NCBI GenBank assembly: GCA_033297205.1
Contig: MU859071.1
Coordinates: 1-64,000, forward strand
Origin: Pseudoneurospora amorphoporcata
Taxonomy: Eukaryota; Ascomycota; Sordariomycetes; Sordariales; Sordariaceae
Direction: 5' to 3'
Length of the DNA stretch: 64,000 nt
The position numbers and the translations under genes are program-made. Positions 10,601-22,328 of the stretch are shown here, in pieces; within the stretch, counting starts at the first letter, position 1; each line of letters starts with the position of its first letter. The notes below the pieces were generated by a model. The model was given only the letters and a program-made list of their open reading frames with translations. It ran no database searches and was not told the DNA's origin.

Positions 10601-13237
10601 AACAGGTGGGCGAGCCCCGTTTTGACGAGCTTTCGACTGCGGTACTATTGCTGTCCCTGGAAGCCGGTTCGTTGTTGTGCCCTTTGGCCCGATGGGCGAG
10701 ATGTTGGCCAACATTGTTTGGTTGGATGGATCTGTTGGCGCCTTATGGCTCAACGCGCGCCTGACGCTTCCGAGCAGCTTCTTCATTCCGTGGCTGGACA
10801 TGGCTGACCCTATGAACTTATCCTTCCGCACCTCGACCGGTTGAAAGACAGTAGTCTGCCTTGAAGGGTCGCCCATGGCACTATTTGGACGTACCTCAAC
10901 GAAGGCTTGCCCAGGCGGGAAGAGGTTGCCTTGGATAAGGCTTCCCGCATATGGCAGCGTCAAAAGAAATTCAGCATTTTTGTACAGAACCTTTTCCGTC
11001 AGAGTGCCGTGATCATGAAGAGAATCACCCAAGCTGTTATTCCGCTTGTGGGAGGAGTGCTGGGGTCGGACACGTTTGCCGTTAAGGGAGCGAGGAGTAG
11101 TCGCTATACCTTCGGTGGTGTTGTATACGGAGCTGGGGTCTGCTGGATGAGCAGTCAACGGACGGTTGGATGATACTTGCGTATGTCGCGAACTCTTAAT
11201 CGGGAATGAACATGATACAACCTCGACGCTTGTGATACTGGTTGGCGAGGCCTGATTCCTCTCAGGTTCATCGATCTCCGGATTTTCGGGAGTTCCGGGC
11301 CTGTTACCGACAACGATGGAGTCAATATGTCCTGCCTTTGCGATCTCAGCGTAGAAGCTCGTTGGTCCATGAGGAGTCGTCGGGACATTTAGCTCATCCA
11401 GCTGGGGTGGTCCCTTGTCGTATTTGACCCAGAAACTAGGAGTCAAATTCGGGTCGCGATGGCCTGCGATACCCCCTGGTGTGATGGGGATGTCGGCTGC
11501 CAACGAAGCGTCGAAGTCGGGCCCATCCCAAAATTGCGAGCAGATCCTCCTCCAGCACTTCTTGAGCTCAGGCAGAGTCTTCATCTCTATCTTGTGGGCC
11601 TTGGATACTTCAGCCCACTCGTCGACAACATCGTTCAAGAGGTTACAGAAAGAAACGCGCAAGTCGTAGTCGACAACGAAATCGTCCATGAAGTAATTGA
11701 GGATCCAATGCCGGAGGGCAACAAAAGTACGAACACGCACCACTGTTCCCAAGTCATCCTCTCCTCTTGCCAGAGCCCATCGAAGGCGCGCGAACAGCAT
11801 GGAAAGCAGGTCGTGAGAATCGAGGAACTGTCGATACGTGAGGAAGAAATCTGACACGAGGTCGTAATCCAGAAAGGAGGGCGAGGTAATCTCTGCAACA
11901 AGACGAGGGGGCGTGGCGGCAGTTACGGCACCGGTATTTGGCGAATACCTAACAATAACTTGATCGTTGCAGGCTGGCTGGAAGGTCAGTGCGTCGAACA
12001 TGGCGGGCTCAATCACTAGGTGAGTGGACATGTAGGTTGAACGCAGCGGCAGATCGGAAGCAGGAGACGTAGACGAGACAGGAATGCCCGAAATATGGTG
12101 GTCGTTGGTAGCAAAATCCATGCCATGGATGGGACCTGTGCCCGGAGTGGCCGAGCAATTTGCCATTGTGCTGTTTATGCGACGGTTCTCAACGGAGGCG
12201 CTGCTTGAGAGCACCTCTTCGGTCGGGGCATATGATGAGCTACGGATAAAGGGCGTTCCTCGAATGCTGAATCTGGGAGTCCCTATCCGCCAGGACGGTA
12301 TAGCTACTTCCAACAACGGCGAGCTGGTCATGTCCGTATCCTCAACAGTCCTGGGTCGTGCGCCTTCGTTGGGCTGGGTAATGATGACCTTGAAGCCCCC
12401 AGTTTCGGGTTCGCGAACCACATTTCCATCGGCCAGGGTTGAATCAGACGCGGCTCGGCGATGTCCTGGCCTTCCAAGACTCCCCAAGTAGTCGCGTCTT
12501 GTGATGGGAGGGGTAGGGAGGTCCAGGGTTGAAGCCCATTGGTTGTCGAACATCTTGGTGCTCTCTCCGAAAGTATCGTCATTTTCCGAGGATGAATGGT
12601 CCAAACCAGCTGTATCGGGCGGCGTCATGGGAAAGACGAAGGGCGGTTGCGGGTAGCGCTGGTTAGCCGGGCGAATAGTAGGCCTACATGGTTATCAGCA
12701 TCGACGGCAGAGAAACGGTCATCATGACTGCATGCATACATACCTCAGGTAAATGCGCCCGTTGTGCCCGACATTTGCTACGGCAAAGTGTCTCCCCTCG
12801 CGTCCTGCAGAGCCTCCATCTGGGGTAATGTCGAAATCGCGACTCCCCAGCCCATATTTCCTTCGTGTACTGGTAGGACTGGTGGTGTCGTTTGATTTGC
12901 GCTCCGAGACTGGAAGCAATGGCTTGGGTGTTCCCGAGCCTGTGCCTGGTATAGGGGGTCGCGCTTTAGGCGTCTTTAGTCGTTCCGCGCCTGTCGAGGC
13001 ATACCTGGGTATGGTCTTTCCTCCATCTTTTGATAGCTTTTGGGAAGGCCTGCGAAATCGCAGATCGCGCAGAGACCTGGTCGCCTGAAGAGTCGAAGAT
13101 GTCGGAGTGGGTGTAGAATCTGATCGGTTTCGTTGCAAGGGTTTCTGCTGTCGAAGTCGTGCGGTTTGTATTGTTGTTGTTGTTGTTGTTTTGGGGGTGC
13201 CCGCAGTCGGAGGAGCCGATGGCGAGTCGGCCTCCAT
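7691..13237 (-). CDS. lte1: Lte1-type Ras guanine nucleotide exchange factor
   Basis: Predicted GEF for a small Ras-like GTPase. In yeast the counterpart Lte1 promotes mitotic exit and acts at the bud cortex. Two exons: 12744-13237 and 7691-12683, joined by a 60-nt intron (GTATGT..TGTAG) that restores the frame as IYLR|PTIRP; 1,828 residues. The N-terminal 165 residues are basic and low in complexity. A RasGEF-N module lies near residues 430-530 (ALRHWILNYF..DFVVDYDLR). A roughly 1,050-residue Ser/Pro/Asp-rich linker follows. The CDC25-type RasGEF domain occupies about 1590-1828 (SEILAQQFTLVEKDAL.., CIIKLIHIAAHCR..N). The split N and catalytic modules at opposite ends are typical of Lte1 rather than Cdc25 or Bud5. 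The start is the first ATG of the open exon. The GTPase partner is inference. Confidence 0.9.
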
Positions 13238-16200
13238 TGCGGTAGCACCAGTGGACAGCTCGATTATAACTCGCGATGGCGTCCAGTACTGCCTGCTGGT
13301 GCTGCTGCTGCTGTTGTCGCTTGGTGACGATGAGGACGGTATCGAAATCCGAGTTGGTGGCGGAGTCGGCGCCGGCGTGTGTACGGGGATGATCGCCCGT
13401 TGGGGGTCAGGGTCAGGGACCGTTTCTGGATCGAGATGGAGGACGTCGTCGTCTGTGGCGGGAAAACATAAGGAGTGTCAACGCCTGGTCACCTGGCCGT
13501 TCGTTCTTTCGTCTCGCGCTGCGGCGCTTCCAAGGTTTGGTTTGAGTCAAAGCTCGTTTCTTCGGGCTTCGTTTCTTATTTCCTACTGCGACTTGCGACT
13601 TCCCAATCAGCCTCGAACCAGTGGCGGTCTCATTGGCCGGGCCGAGGAAAGAGCGGAAGTGTCTGGGTCGGCGAGGCTGTCGTCATAATCGCATTGGAGG
13701 ACGGGAGGACGAAGGAATGACTTGAATGGAATGTCTTGGAAAGCAGCCGGCGGGTGTTGCGCGAGGTACGGCTGACCCAAGGCGAGCGAGGGAAAGAAGG
13801 GAGGGTGGAATGCAAGTGGGAGAAAACTTGACAGGAAGCCCACATACCGAGCATTGTTACCTTGCCCTGGAAATAGTGGGCAGCGCCATCAAGATTGGAC
13901 GGTGCACTCTGGTCACACACACAGCACGCTAGGTTAGTACTATTCCGCGCCTGTAAGTCCAGGATGCCTTACCTGGGAACAACCTGCATGAGGTGCCTGA
14001 ACAAGGGAAATTGGTGATAGGCTCCCCCAGAATGATAAACACCAGAACCTCCAGTCCGTTTAGGTTGGCAACGGCTACACTACACTGGAGGTAGGTACCT
14101 TTGCCGATTGTCGAGACCTGGAGTCGAAAGATGGAGAATATGGAAATGGGTAGAGTTTGGATCGACAGCGTGTTCAATCAAGTCAACAAACCCAAGGTGT
14201 CCAGTCCGATACCAACTAGAGGGGAGCACTGGGGATGCAGCAACATGCAAGGTGCGCCCGGACTGTGATTTGGAGAAACCTCGAATCCTCAACCGCTCAT
14301 GCCGCTCATTGATCACAGCTTGCTCCCCAAATCTCCAATGCCAAGTGCGAGATTGCTCGCACAAACATGGGGTGAACCGCTGGAGATGGCTCGATCTGGA
14401 GCCCCACGAGAGCAAAAAGACACACGAACGACAGCCCCGGACACGAGCTTTGAACGGAGGACTTGATGGGGTCACTGGAGGAGTCGCGGGATGGAGACGG
14501 GCACGACGGGGTTGCCTTCTAGTCTAGTCTAGACCACGCTGGAATGCATGGTTTCCTTTGAGATCCCCCTTTTTCTTTTTTTCCTTTCTTTTTTCTTCTT
14601 CATGTTCCATTCACAACCGAAGGCTGCTTCAGTTTCTTAGCATGTTCGTCACTTCCTCCTCCTTTTCTTGTTGTGACCTGGGACGAAACACCGCTGGCCA
14701 GGGGGGTTACTCACAGTGAACACCAACCCAATGGATGGGCTAATTTACAGTGCAATGGCCCGCCTTCTGCCCCTGGACAACTTCCATTTCTCGCTTCTGC
14801 TTCTTCCACTTCTTTTTCGCTCCCTCGCTTGTGACCACGGGCGGCTTTTCCCTTTTCTCTCAAAAAAGGGTACCTGGCGTCAGGGTCAGGGTCAACAGTG
14901 AGAACGGGGCTCTGGGCAGACAAGGGCACCACGCGTGGGTCCTCTTTTTTGACGACGGGAAGACGATCCGGTTGGTCCCAGATACGGTTTGCTGCTCCTC
15001 CACTCCTGGTCGATTTCATTCCATTTCGACTTCCCGTCAGTCAACTCGATTCCCCCGTTTCAACGTCTCTGCAAGCCCGCCGCAAATGGACAGGACGACC
15101 GTCGTGGCTGACAGCCTGGGTTGCGTTCTACAACGTGTCGTGAACCGCTTCGAGATGGCGTACCTGAATGGTGATGCATGACATCTTGTACCTACGCACA
15201 GAGAGGCGCAGAGGGCGCAAGGCACAACGGCCGCATTAAGACCACGACAGGCACAAGCCGCCGGCGACAACTTCATTCATCCAATCACCAGTCAGCCGTT
15301 TTCGCTTTCTTCGAAAATTCAATGGACCGTGGATTTCAAGTCCTGGTTCCATGCACGGGACGCACCCATTGGCGACAACCATGGACCACAAACACGAATT
15401 TTGGATGCTGTAGCGAGCATCGAACATGATGGCGACAAAACAAGGTTCCCTGGTTGATTCGATCTTTCAACCATTCGATTGCGGAGCAAAGGGCGGGTCG
15501 AAGCCTTTCTCCTCAAGTCTTGTTCGGGGACTTCATCGGGCTTCAGAGGGGATCTAGAGACCCTGAACTCTGAAGGATCTTGAACCACGTCAACTTTCTT
15601 TTTCAAAGGTGTAGCAGCATCTTGGCAAGTCCTCCAACACACCAAAGAGCAGCAGAGATACTTGCCAGGGATCCCACGGGGGCTCTGTGACTTCTACCTT
15701 CTAATACATACTCGACATCACACTGCATGCCACTGAGCACATCCTCTCACTTTTTAATATTTTTCAGTCCTCGAAGCACCAGCCTGGTTTGCTCTGGTCG
15801 CCAATTGGGTCCTTCCAACATCTTCATTTCCCAATCTGCCGGGTCCTAGGACGTTTCGATCGGGCCACTATCAAGAACGAGCCCCTCAGAGTCTGGGCAG
15901 ATGCAATTCCCCTGCCCCACACGCTAATAACAGCTTCACTACCAAGTCCCCGAATGTCTGTTTTGTCGGGGAGTCCCACCCTGAGACAGATTCGCTTTTC
16001 TTCTCTTTGTTTATCGAACCATGGAAGGTATCAAGAGGTCAAGATATGAAACACAGGGTGGGCGCAAAGTCCAAAAAATAAAACAAAAAATAATAATAAA
16101 AAACGACAAACTTCACAGGTATCGGACGATTACCAAACCGTCACTGGAAAATCTACGCCAAATGGTCGGTCTCCTTGTCCATCTGCGTGCTGCAAAGATG

Positions 16201-17995
16201 CATCACTTGCAGCAGCTTTACTATTACAGTGATGTTAACGTGCAGCTATCCAATACAATCGCTCTTGTTCCTGCAGCGACCACAGCAGATCAGTGGCAAT
16301 CATGTCGTCACTCAATCCAGTCCATTGCCTATCACTGGCTGTCTGTTCAACGACACTTCAACATTCTTCTCTTTCAAACATTTTTCAGGTGGCAACATAT
16401 TCCCAGTTTGACTGCTCCTTCCACCCGAACTTCCCATCATCTGCGATAGAGGTAAGATCTCGAGACTCCGAATACAATCGCGTCTCACTACCTGGCATTC
16501 CCGGCACTATGCTGCCCAATGACGATGCGAAAAGCATCTACCCGTTTTCCGTCCGACTTTCTCTCTCGAGATCCCTGAGATCCCTGAGTGAGATCCTCCG
16601 AGACAAGCGCACACGCAAACACGGACGGACCCAGATACTACAGATGCACGGTTTGGAAGACATGCCGCGCAACGGCAACGGTCGCGGTCCGCGCTCGGAT
16701 TGGATTGTTGAGTCAAACGAGACTCGAGCGTTTGCTTGAAGAGAAAAAAAAAAAAAAAAGATTTCTCGTATAGGCCTCAAAAGTGGCGAGTACATCGCGT
16801 ACCGAGAAACTTTGGGTCACCATGTCTCGAGGTGAGACCACCGAGACTTTTGAGACCCTTGTTCAGTTGTCAGTCAGTGGCTTCGGCTCTTGGGGACCAT
16901 TCAACCCGTGAACCGCTACGAATTCCCTCACTCTTATGCTGTGGTCGGCTCGTGTTTGAGCCAGTAGTAGGCTTGGAAATGGAGGATAGATGTGATGGCA
17001 ACCCGTCTTGGCGGGTTCCGTATCACAAATCAAAATCTGGTAGAGCTACTCGACCTAGGCACACGCACGGGAGGGAGGGAGGGAGGGAGGGAAACCGCTT
17101 ACATCACCACCGGATGTTGAGCCATTTGCGGTTTTAGCCTTCAAACCGTAAAGGTGTGTGTCATATTTTCATGCTTACCATGTATTTCTCGACTCACATA
17201 CTCCCATTGCGTCAATGACCGACGATTAGATTACCTCTCATCCCTCCAAGAGTCAGAGCTTCAGCTCCCCATCTGAATAGGATGTCACACAGCACCTTCT
17301 TGGCAGACCTTGTCACTGCAACGGTCAAGTATAAGCTCATCAAAGAACCGTTACATTCGCTACCGTTCACCCGAGTAATCTCAATGATATCGCTGATCAC
17401 TTGCTGTATTTTGGGAAAGGAAACGAGACTTTTTTTTTTTTTTTCTAGGTGTCTGGGATAGGGTATAGAGGAGTTATGGAGAAAGGAAGCCCAGAGCCCT
17501 CCCTGTAAAAGGTAAAGCTAGTACATAGCTAGTTGACTGTCAGACCAGCATTCCTTCCATGAGGCGAATGAGAAGGTTTAAATTGCATAGTGCCGCTGAG
17601 GTGCATTGATCAAACGTTATTGGTTGTATTATGGCAACGACTTCGGGTCAAATGACGGATTTTAAGAAAGTGGTGAAGTTTTACTCGTCTATTTAGGAGT
17701 AATGTCGGTAACGATACCGTATGAAGGTCCGTGAGAGAAATCACCTCGGATGCCACCGAAGGCTGTGGATAAACACCATTCAACTCTCGCATGTGAAAGC
17801 TCATTCAACCTTCTCTTGCTTCTGAGTTCGTGATACGCAGAACTATTTCTTCGACATGTTCACAGAAGAAAGTCAAGGATAAGTTGACAATGTAGCAGCT
17901 AGCAAAGCCTGCTGTAACTAGCGCTAAACTATTAACCATATAGGTTCTAGAGCCAGAGTGTCTTGCAACAAGCAAATCGGACCATACCAGTTCAA
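13238..17995. other. 4.7-kb spacer upstream of lte1
   Basis: No supported gene. It contains the lte1 promoter and probable long leader, short ORFs of at most about 150 codons without motifs, an A-tract at 16745-16759, a (GGGA)n tract near 17070-17092 and a T-tract at about 17430-17444. Several CT-rich stretches (14560-14680, 14760-14830) could be leaders of unannotated transcripts, but no coding frame follows them. Confidence 0.4.
17070..17093. repeat. (GGGA)n microsatellite
   Basis: Five GGGA-type tetranucleotide units in a row in the spacer before the tRNA gene. G-rich strand is the plus strand, so it could form a G-quadruplex; no other function is visible. Confidence 0.8.
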
Positions 17996-18087
17996 TCGGG
18001 TATGGTGTAGCGGTAACATCGTTGACTCTCACTTCTCAGGAGTGACTGCTCTCTCAACAGCCCCGGGTTCGACTCCCGGTATCCGAG
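17996..18087 (+). tRNA. tRNA-Glu (CTC) with 21-nt intron
   Basis: Cloverleaf read by eye. Acceptor TCGGGTA pairs with TATCCGA (one G-T wobble). The D-arm region GTGTAGCGGTAACAT follows. The anticodon stem GTTGA pairs with TCAAC. The loop C-T-CTC-A..C gives anticodon CTC (18028-18030), reading GAG. An intron at 18032-18052 sits after position 37, the universal nuclear site. The T-arm is CCGGG-TTCGACT-CCCGG. The discriminator base is G at 18087. No CCA is encoded, as expected for a eukaryote. A- and B-box promoter elements are internal (TAGCGG.. and GGTTCGACTCC). Confidence 0.9.
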
Positions 18088-18838
18088 TCTCAAACATCTT
18101 TTTGGTGCAACTTTTGGTGTACTTTTGCATGTTAGGTTATTCAGGAATTGTTTGTGATGGAAATTTTGATTTTTCAGTTGTTATTTTCTCTTTTTGCGCT
18201 TCTCTTCGTTTATTGCAAAATTCGGGAACACCATCTGTCTAGAACTAGCTCATCGTTCGTTGTTCTTGTTCGCTAAACTTTCTGGTGAAAATGGTGAGTG
18301 AACAAAGGCATCAATCACAAAAGGGAGATCAACAACGGGCTTGAGAAGAGCTGTATGTCATGGTGTACCTTTGAGTGAGTGTAGACATAATACTTCCAGG
18401 AAACTGCTCACCAACTCCATAATGTTATTTGACTTGCACCTTGAAAACCAGGCGTGTAAAAGGCCCTTCCAAAACTGGGATGTGCCTCCATTGGCTGTGA
18501 CACCTTTTAACAAAAACCAAGACGCAAGGATGCGTGCAAGAATGTGTCGAAAGTGTGAGGCATCTACTGGACCGTAACTTGTTCGGTTGGTTCTACGATC
18601 ACTCGCCATCATGATGTCTCTGACTTGGTCCAGTTAACCTTCAAGCAGCAGGCATTGCGATTTCGCTCCTTGAATATGCATATTGGCATGTTCACCATTC
18701 CGAATTTTGGGGACGAACAGCATGCTGTGAGAACCCAAAACACTCCATTTCATCAAAAGGGTATATACGCCTCATATGCCTCTACGTTTTCAGAAATATT
18801 AAGCACTCTTCCAGCCCCGATTACGTGCCATATCCAAC
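18088..18838. other. Spacer between tRNA-Glu and spb4
   Basis: No gene seen. A T-rich stretch right after the tRNA (TTTTT runs at 18099 and 18172-18200) could serve as RNA polymerase III terminator. The right end is the probable 3' UTR of spb4. Confidence 0.4.
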
Positions 18839-20883
18839 TCAATCATCAAACCCACCAAACTCCTCATCACTACTATCGCCGTCCAGCTTCTTGGGCGGCG
18901 CCTTTGGCTTAGGTGGGTTCGCCGCCAGCGCAGCGACCCTCTCCTCGGCCGCCTTGGCCTCGTTCTGTTTCCTGACCTTCTCAATCATCTCCTCCAGCTT
19001 GAGGTGCTCCTCCTTCTCCTTCTCCGTCATCTCGCTGAACTTCTTGGCCTCCCTCTTTCTCCTCTTCTTCTCGCGCCTCTGCAGTTTTGTCTCCTCCTGC
19101 TCCGTCTTGCCGCTCCACGCTTCGTTCTTCTTGCGCTTGTCGCCCGTCGCGCTGTTCTCTTCCTGGGCGCGCTTTGCCTTCTCCTCCTTCCACTTGGCCA
19201 GCTCCTCCTGACGCTTCTTCTCGCGCACCTTGTCCTTGAAGGGGATCTCCTCCGTGTTGATTCCCAGGCCTAGAGAGCGGTCAATCTTGGCTTCGCGGAC
19301 TTCGGGCATCTTGGGCAGTTCGAGGAGGCCGTAGCCCTTGGCTAGCTCGAGCCAGTCGAGGTCGGCAACGCGGAAAATGGAAGAGGCCTGGTGTTCGATG
19401 TAGGAGCGTGCCCAGGAGACGAAGGCGAGCTGGGCCATTTGGAAGATCTCGCGGTCGGCGAGGGCCTGGGCGCGGAAGGCAGCCGAGATGCGCTCGACTT
19501 CTTCCGAGGTCACGGAGATAGCGGGCTTCTCCAGGGGTGCGATGGGGGTTTGGCGGACTTCAAGGAGCTGTACGTAACCTTCCTCACGACCGGGCTGGAG
19601 CAGAACGACGGCGAGACCACGACGGCCGGCGCGGCCAGCACGACCGCAGCGATGGATGAAGACCTTAGTGTCAGTGGGTGGGTCGTGCTGAATGACAAGG
19701 TCGACTTGGGGAATATCGAGACCGCGGGCGGCGAGATCGGTAGTGAGGAGGACCATGGGCGAGGTAGTGTTGACGAAACGCTCATAGTTCTTTTCGCGGA
19801 CTTTAGGTTCGAGCTTGCCGTGCAGGGAGGTGCAGGAGAAACCGGCGGGCAGGACGGCGCCGAGGACGCGGCTGAAGTACTTGACGGCCATGCAGGAAGA
19901 GAAGAAGATGATGGATCGCTGCGGCCTGGGTTCGAGCTTTTCGAGGAGCTGGACAATCGCTGGTATCTTCTGACTGGCTGGGGTGACGAGGTAGCTCATC
20001 TGTAGAGACATTGGCGTTTTCCTCTCCTGAATGATGCCACCGTCCTTGAGACTCTTGACTCTGACGGTGATCTTGTGTGGGTATAGTAGACCGACGGTAA
20101 TCAATCTTTCGACGGCGTCACTGAGCGAGGCACTGAAAAGACCGGTACGGCGCTGCTTGGGGAGATAGCCGAGGATGCGGTTGAGCTCATTCGCAAAACC
20201 CATGTCGAGAAGGCGATCGGCCTCGTCCATGATGAGAACCTCGAAGGTAGACGCGGGAGCCTTGACGTATGCGCTCCCCAAGAGTTCGGCAAGGCGACCG
20301 GGAGTGCCAATCAGGAGATTGGGGGAAAGGCGAAGGAAGGTGCCGAGATCCTCAGCAGCCTTGGTGGTGCCTCCGACAAGGAGTTGGGGGACGACGACAG
20401 GCTGGGTTGCTGTTGGGCGCTTCTCGTCGCTTTTGACGTGGGACATGGCTTCGGCGGAGGGTTCGTGAAACTTGATAATGGTAGTGAGGACATGGTAGAT
20501 CTGGGTCGCAAGCTCGCGGGTGGGCGAGATGATGATGCCTTGGACATGGTGTCGCTTGGCCGGTTCTTCGCCGCGCAGGAGTTTCTGTTGTAGGGTTGAT
20601 TAGCATATGGCCGAATTGATCCGGTTGAAGCACAGAGATTCATTCGTCTTACCTCAATTACTGGAATCAAGAAGGCAAGTGTCTTTCCACTCCCTGTCAC
20701 AGCCTCGACGACAACATCCTTGTTTCCACGGAAGAGCTCGAGGCAAGATTTCTGAACGGGAGTAGGTTGGGTAAAGCCCATAGAAGAAAGGTAGTCGAGG
20801 ATCCATTGGGCGAGAGGAGGCGTGAGAGCGTCCCAAGACCTTGGTGGCTTCCGGACCTTTGTTTGTGGTTGTGTAGGCGCCAT
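18839..20883 (-). CDS. spb4: DEAD-box ATP-dependent rRNA helicase Spb4
   Basis: Nucleolar RNA helicase needed for 60S ribosomal subunit assembly (27S pre-rRNA processing in yeast). Two exons: 20653-20883 and 18839-20584, intron 20585-20652 (GTAAGA..CAACAG), 658 residues. Visible motifs in order: Q-motif region GFTQPTPVQ (about residues 38-46), motif I VTGSGKT, PTRELA, TPGRL, DEAD in LIMDEADRLLDMGF, motif III as SAS instead of the usual SAT, and motif VI HRCGRAGRAGRRG. The C-terminus is a long Lys/Glu-rich coiled tail (KxxRKRE-type blocks) ending in an acidic stretch, as in Spb4. An in-frame ATG 75 nt further upstream exists (20958), but MAPTQPQ fits the family start better. Diverges from the Dgk1-like gene. 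Confidence 0.93.
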
Positions 20884-22328
20884 GTTGATTATAAGGTATA
20901 TTGCCTGTGATGATGGCAATGCGACGGCCGTTGAAACAAAACAAAAATTGGCGACCATCCAAACAATCCTTATCTTATCTGCCTATCGACAAGGCTAGCA
21001 TGACCCCGTTAGCTGCATAAATACATGGATCTGGAGCCCCGCGGACTCGCGGAGACTGGGCCTGTCAAAAGTGGGGACTAGGCTTCACTTGGTTCATTTC
21101 TCACGATGTTATATTCTTAATGCAATAATGAGATGTTAGAAGGTGGGTCTCAATGCGGCAAGAAGGTGTCAACATCCACCTCGACCAAGCTCCCCCAGAT
21201 TCCAAATTTGTGAACTTGATTCTTCCAAGTGATGAAAGTCAAAGCTTTGAACCACTTTCAAATTCGGATAGGAAAGAGAACTATTTAAACGCTCAGTGAG
21301 ACCCAAGTTGAATATGATGGCATTCACGCCCAACTATCTGCCTAAGGTACCGGGAAGAGAATCTCGATTCCTGCCTGTCACATGCAAGGTCGCGTTGCTG
21401 TCGTGTGCTGATTGTGCTGTTAAGGTAAGCCCACGGCACCCCATGTCATCACGCCTTGCCGTAGTTGGGGTAACCACCTGAAGAGCATGGAACGTAGTAG
21501 GACACGCTTCCCAGTCATGGTCATCCGCAACAGCCGAATAGAAATTTCTTTTTTTCACAAACACCGAACCATCGTCATTCGTCTGCTATCGATCGTCAGC
21601 CACGGCATCATTAGATCCGAAACCAGGTCACAGCCAAACAGGGCAACGTGCCACCTCAGCCACGACGGGTACATTTTTGATATTTTGCATTGTTTTGTTT
21701 TCTCTTTTTTCGTGTCAAGATACCCTTCTTCTTCCCTTGGTCCTAAAAATCCTCCATATCCTATCGATTTAGAAGAAAAGTAAAGAATAATCAACAGTCA
21801 CCAATCAGAAGCATCATTACTCGTCTTGATGCTACCACGGGTTTCCCTAATCTGCTGAGACATTGCCCTACCTGGCTAATCGGTTACAACAAGTCACCTA
21901 TCCCCGACCCCGGTCCCCCGTCCCGCTTCAGCTCAGCTTGGAGGTTGGAGCCATCCTGTTCTTCCACTTGTCATCTTTTAAAATCCCGCCGACTTTTTTT
22001 TAACCCTTTTCCCCCGGCAAGCCATGCGGTGGAGTCGTCACACTCCGCTGCATCGTCTACCTCTTTCACGCTGGATTCCCTCGCCCAACACGTAGCGTCT
22101 TTCTTTTCCCGAAACCAACCACCACACCACCAACACCACCACCAACAACCCGCTACCCTTCGCTGTACTGGTTGGTCCTCGACATACGACTGCTTGGCCG
22201 GCGTGCGCGAGTCTAGAAAAAATAAGCACATTCACTCTTCCTTCTGGCCCTTGCGTTTCTACGACCTGCAACGGATTCTCTCGGGCGCAATCTCGTTGCC
22301 CGCTCTGCCACCCTTCCCCTACAACAGC
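20884..22328. promoter_or_regulatory. Divergent promoter region spb4 / dgk1
   Basis: 1.45-kb intergenic region between two outward-facing genes, so it must hold both promoters. The frame of the plus-strand gene is open from about 21945 but has no ATG before 22329. The stretch 21960-22150 is CT/CCA-rich, as in a fungal leader. No individual factor site was assigned. Confidence 0.5.
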
